From Deinococcus sp. (GTDB lineage: Bacteria; Deinococcota; Deinococci; Deinococcales; Deinococcaceae), in contig NZ_JANYGJ010000007.1 of NCBI RefSeq assembly GCF_025362455.1, positions 1 through 29,697 on the forward strand: a DNA stretch of 29,697 nt, in the 5' to 3' direction. Below, piece by piece: positions 27,380 through 29,697 of the stretch; position 1 is the first letter of the stretch, and every line of letters starts with the position of its first letter. The translations under genes and the position numbers were made by a program. Under the pieces are notes generated by a model. It was not told where the DNA came from. It saw only the letters and a list, made by a program, of their open reading frames with translations, and made no database searches.

Positions 27380-29130
27380 GGCCCGAAAGTCGTGTACTCC
27401 TGCCCATTCAGGCGCACGATGAAACGGTAGCTGCCGCGCACGCTGATGTCGCTGCGCTGGGCGACGTTTCCGGCGAGCTGGGCGCTGTCGGTGGCGGGCA
27501 ATACGGTGCGCTCGCCGTCGTCGTCGCGCACCACGATCTCCACGCTTCCGGCAGGCAGGTCCGCCGGGAAGGTGTAGCTCATCACCGCGACCTGGCCTGT
27601 AGGCAGCGGCGTGGGCGGAATTTCGGTGGAGGACGGCGTTGCCGGGGTGGTCGGGCTTACCGGTGCGGGGATGACCGGTTGGGAGGTGGCCGGTGTGGGG
27701 GCCGCTGGCGCCGGAATCGCGGGCTGCGCCGGGGTCACGGGCACCGCCGGAGCCGTGGAGGGCTGGTTGCCGGGGTCCGGCGCAAATTCCGGCTGGGCCG
27801 CCGGGTCGGTGGTGCCGTTGGGATCGAAGTTGGGCGTGGCGGGCGGCGTAACCGGCACCGGCACGGGCGGGACCGGCAGCGGCGGCACGCTGATGGCCGG
27901 TCCCTGATACCCGGCGATGGCCACCACCAGCGTGACCGGCGAGCCGATATCGACCCGCTTGTAGGCGGCGGGCGACTGCCGCAGCACCGTGCCCGGATCG
28001 GCCTCGCTGATTTCAGGCTTGGTCGCATTGACCACCAGCCCGGCGCGGCGAATCAGGTCGCGGGCCTCGTCGAACGTCAGCTTTGTCAGGTCCGGCAACC
28101 AGGTCTGGCGCACCGAAATGCCGTTACTGATCAGCAGCCGCACGCTCTGGCCGCGCCGGATGACGCTGCCCGGCGCCGGAATCTGCGCCACCACCCGGCC
28201 TTTGGGCGTGTTGCTCACGGCGCCGTCGACCTCCGAGACGCTGCCGAGCTTGAGCAGGTTTTCGGCCAGCGAGGCTTTGACCTGATCGAGGGTCTGTTCC
28301 TCGAAGCGGGGCACGGTCAGGGCCGGTGGGTTGTTGACCGTCAGGGTGACCAGTCTACCCAGGTGCAGCGTGCTGCCCGGCGCCGGGTCCTGGGCGATCA
28401 CGGCGCCCAGCACGGCCCGGCGCTCATCGCCCTCGACGTACTGAACCCGGTAGCCGATGCCCGCGAGCTGGCCCGCCGCCTCCCTGGCCGCCTTGCCCAT
28501 CACGGGCGGCACGTCGGCCAGCGCGGGGTTGAGGTAAATCTGCGCGGCGTCGGCGCCGAAATAGGCGGCGGCCACGGCGCAGGCCACCCCCGGCAGCCAC
28601 GACCAGACGCTGCGCGGCCTGCGAAAGCGCCGCACCTTGCCCTCGCTCAGAGGCGCCAGCGCCGCCGCGTTCAGCGATTCGGCGTCCTGGGGGCTGCGCT
28701 GGGCCGGAGCCAGGTGCGCCACCCTGGGTTCGTCGCCGTGCATCACGACCTCGGCGTCCATCAGCGCGTAGCCCTGGGCAGCCAGGTTCGCCGCCAGCGC
28801 CCTCAGGTTGCTCAGCGCCACCTCGTTCTTGACACTTTGGGCCTGGAAGGCGGGCAGCGGCAGCCCGACCACCTCGCGCCAGACCGAGTAGTAGGCGCCG
28901 GGCCGGGCCACCACGTCGGCCAGGCCCGCCGGGGCGAGCGCTTTGAGCACGGCGCGGTAGCGGTGAAAGCTGTTGCGCTCGTCGGTGGTGCTGACCGCCA
29001 CCCAGTCCAGGCGCAGCAGTTCGCCCGCCTCGGCCCCCGGCAGCGCGTCGGCCTGGACGCTGTACGTCGCCCCAGCGCCGCTCTGGGTCTTTTCTTCGAG
29101 CACCTCGTACTTGCCGTCAATCCGCGCCAT
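27376..29130 (-). CDS. Membrane PASTA-domain protein with pseudokinase-like N-terminus
   Basis: A 584-residue protein. Residues 1-150 follow the outline of a Hanks kinase N-lobe (GKYEVLEEKTQSGAGATYSV, then LLRLDWV and FHRYRAVLKAL) but lack the ATP lysine, HRD and DFG, and no C-lobe follows; the expected catalytic loop reads YALMDAEVVMHGDEPRVAHL. One membrane helix (about 176-196) leads to three PASTA repeats (about 205-266, 271-336, 343-405), which in other proteins bind peptidoglycan fragments or beta-lactams. A Pro/Thr-rich linker (414-510) and a C-terminal beta domain (511-584) complete it. Start ATG 29130 lies nine bases after TATACT; the longer frame runs into a repeat. A role in cell-wall sensing is inferred. 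Confidence 0.85.
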   Translation of the reverse strand: MARIDGKYEVLEEKTQSGAGATYSVQADALPGAEAGELLRLDWVAVSTTDERNSFHRYRAVLKALAPAGLADVVARPGAYYSVWREVVGLPLPAFQAQSVKNEVALSNLRALAANLAAQGYALMDAEVVMHGDEPRVAHLAPAQRSPQDAESLNAAALAPLSEGKVRRFRRPRSVWSWLPGVACAVAAAYFGADAAQIYLNPALADVPPVMGKAAREAAGQLAGIGYRVQYVEGDERRAVLGAVIAQDPAPGSTLHLGRLVTLTVNNPPALTVPRFEEQTLDQVKASLAENLLKLGSVSEVDGAVSNTPKGRVVAQIPAPGSVIRRGQSVRLLISNGISVRQTWLPDLTKLTFDEARDLIRRAGLVVNATKPEISEADPGTVLRQSPAAYKRVDIGSPVTLVVAIAGYQGPAISVPPLPVPPVPVPVTPPATPNFDPNGTTDPAAQPEFAPDPGNQPSTAPAVPVTPAQPAIPAPAAPTPATSQPVIPAPVSPTTPATPSSTEIPPTPLPTGQVAVMSYTFPADLPAGSVEIVVRDDDGERTVLPATDSAQLAGNVAQRSDISVRGSYRFIVRLNGQEYTTFGP

Positions 29131-29139
29131 TCGGGTGTG

Positions 29140-29145
29140 AGTATA
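29140..29145 (-). promoter_or_regulatory. -10 box of the PASTA gene
   Basis: TATACT, nine bases before the ATG; predicts a leader of at most a few bases. Confidence 0.6.
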
Positions 29146-29163
29146 GCGGAGGAGGGTGAGGGA

Positions 29164-29191
29164 GGCTTGTGGCTTGTGGCTTGCTAGAAGG
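29164..29191 (+). repeat. Three-unit heptad repeat
   Basis: GGCTTGT, GGCTTGT, GGCTTGC, then TAGAAGGG. It lies just upstream of the PASTA gene promoter. Confidence 0.7.
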
Positions 29192-29287
29192 GCGTGAGAC
29201 GGATTCGCAGAACTGCGGTGCAGAGGGGCTGATGACTTGGCAACCCCGAACCGCCGCGAAGCACCGTCGAGACCTGACGTGTAGTTT

Positions 29288-29412
29288 AGAGCAGTACTCC
29301 GAATTACGCCACGGGGAAAACAGCCTCCCCGCGCCTCCATTCTGCGTCCTGCTCAGTCAAAACTACTCGCTCCGCTTGGTCATAAAAAGGGTCTTTTTAT
29401 GACATCTGCTCT
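29288..29412 (-). mobile_element. 125-bp MITE-like repeat, copy 3 (inverted)
   Basis: Reverse orientation of the copies at 13631 and 24125, same length and ends, nearly identical. It lies between the PASTA gene start and the DUF779 gene end. Short open frames inside it recur in the other copies and are not genes. Confidence 0.85.
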
Positions 29413-29444
29413 AGTTCAGACGACAAAGAGTTCAGACGACAAAA
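29413..29444 (+). repeat. Two 16-bp tandem copies abutting the MITE
   Basis: AGTTCAGACGACAAAG followed by AGTTCAGACGACAAAA, starting at the base after the repeat's terminal CTGCTCT. Confidence 0.8.
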
Positions 29445-29477
29445 ACCTGATGCCGACACCCTTTCCAGGCGTCGGCA
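29441..29477 (-). terminator. Rho-independent terminator of the DUF779 gene
   Basis: On the - strand, TGCCGAC (29477-29471) pairs with GTCGGCA (29457-29451), then TCAGG and a five-T run (29445-29441). Confidence 0.75.
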
Positions 29478-29498
29478 CCGAGGATGACGCGCTCAGCT

Positions 29499-29697
29499 TC
29501 AGGTGTTCGCGGCCCGGACGGGCGACAGGGAGTCCAGCTCGTCGTCGCGGTAGAGACGTGAGCGGATCAGAAAGCGCACACCTTCGGGGGCCTCGACGGA
29601 AAAGCCGCTGCCCCGGCCCGGCACCACGTCCACGGTGAGCTGGGTGTGCTTCCAGTACTCGAACTGACTCTTTGACATGTAAAACGGTGTGCTGGCG
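29499..29697 (-). CDS. DUF779 family protein, C-terminal 65 residues (runs off right edge)
   Basis: The frame is open from the right edge to TGA at 29501-29499 and contains PFYMSKSQFEYWKHTQLTVD, VVPGRGSGFSVE and APEGVRFLIRSRLY, which match the end of DUF779 proteins as I recall them. These small proteins of unknown function are usually encoded next to an aldehyde dehydrogenase gene, so one is expected just outside the window; that is inference. A clear terminator follows the stop. The N-terminal half is missing only because the window ends. Confidence 0.82.
   Translation of the reverse strand, partial: ASTPFYMSKSQFEYWKHTQLTVDVVPGRGSGFSVEAPEGVRFLIRSRLYRDDELDSLSPVRAANT

Noticed and set aside
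27322..29187. 621-codon open frame on the + strand
   Set aside because: It lies antisense to the PASTA gene, with an Arg/His/Gly-rich product and no domain; it is a shadow of GC-rich coding.
29131..29340. Upstream extension of the PASTA protein to an earlier ATG
   Set aside because: It would translate a heptad repeat and half a MITE and would put the TATACT box inside the gene; ATG 29130 fits the kinase-like beginning.

Overview
The window is about 30 kb of mostly GC-rich DNA that looks like a chromosomal segment of a Deinococcus species. Four signs point there: the kind of proteins encoded, the many start codons that sit 5-7 nt downstream of a TANNNT -10 box (leaderless mRNAs, common in Deinococcus), a type-A RNase P RNA, and a prepilin cluster of the Deinococcus-Thermus style. 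I see no tRNA, rRNA, CRISPR array, intact insertion sequence or prophage. Most genes are housekeeping genes in short transcription units.

Layout. 1-109: start of an unknown leftward gene. 194-607: RNase P RNA with its own promoter and terminator. 751-2430 (leftward): CTP synthase. 2537-6568 (leftward): four overlapping genes for type IV prepilin-like proteins, clearly lower in GC than their surroundings. 6702-7532: unknown small-residue-rich, probably membrane protein. 7761-9547 (leftward): a Ser/Thr protein kinase overlapping DNA polymerase III delta (holA). 9712-11891 (rightward): hemB and proB. 11965-13477 (leftward): a 43-codon ORF, type III pantothenate kinase (coaX) and a single-domain response regulator. 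13767-16412 (rightward): hisF-hisIE, then prs. 16482-18718 (leftward): a DUF427 protein and a secreted PQQ-repeat beta-propeller protein, divergent from 18812-19291, a small secreted protein. 19602-24031 (leftward): pseudouridine-5'-phosphate glycosidase, a PfkB kinase that is probably pseudouridine kinase, and an ABC exporter half-transporter. 24325-25569: membrane diguanylate cyclase. 25898-29130 (leftward): NifS/IscS-type cysteine desulfurase, a small unknown protein, and a membrane PASTA protein whose N-terminal part looks like a decayed kinase lobe. 29499-29697: C-terminus of a DUF779 protein running off the right edge.

Nucleotide metabolism recurs: CTP synthase, PRPP synthetase, PRPP-consuming histidine synthesis, and pseudouridine salvage back to uracil plus ribose 5-phosphate. 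The genes are not one operon, and most carry their own -10 box.

The most unusual content lies between genes. (i) Three nearly identical 125-bp MITE-like repeats with AGAGCAG/CTGCTCT ends occur at 13631, 24125 and 29288; one abuts hisF and supplies the first base of its -10 box. (ii) A dispersed family of 7-bp tandem repeats (GGNNNGT-like, often ending in a GG-AAAAG tail) lies at gene ends and promoters; one copy has become the C-terminal codons of pyrG and forms a G-quadruplex motif. (iii) There are several minisatellites (17, 20, 15 and 16-bp units). Among proteins, the pseudokinase-PASTA protein, the diguanylate cyclase without an I-site and the low-GC pilin island deserve the closest look.
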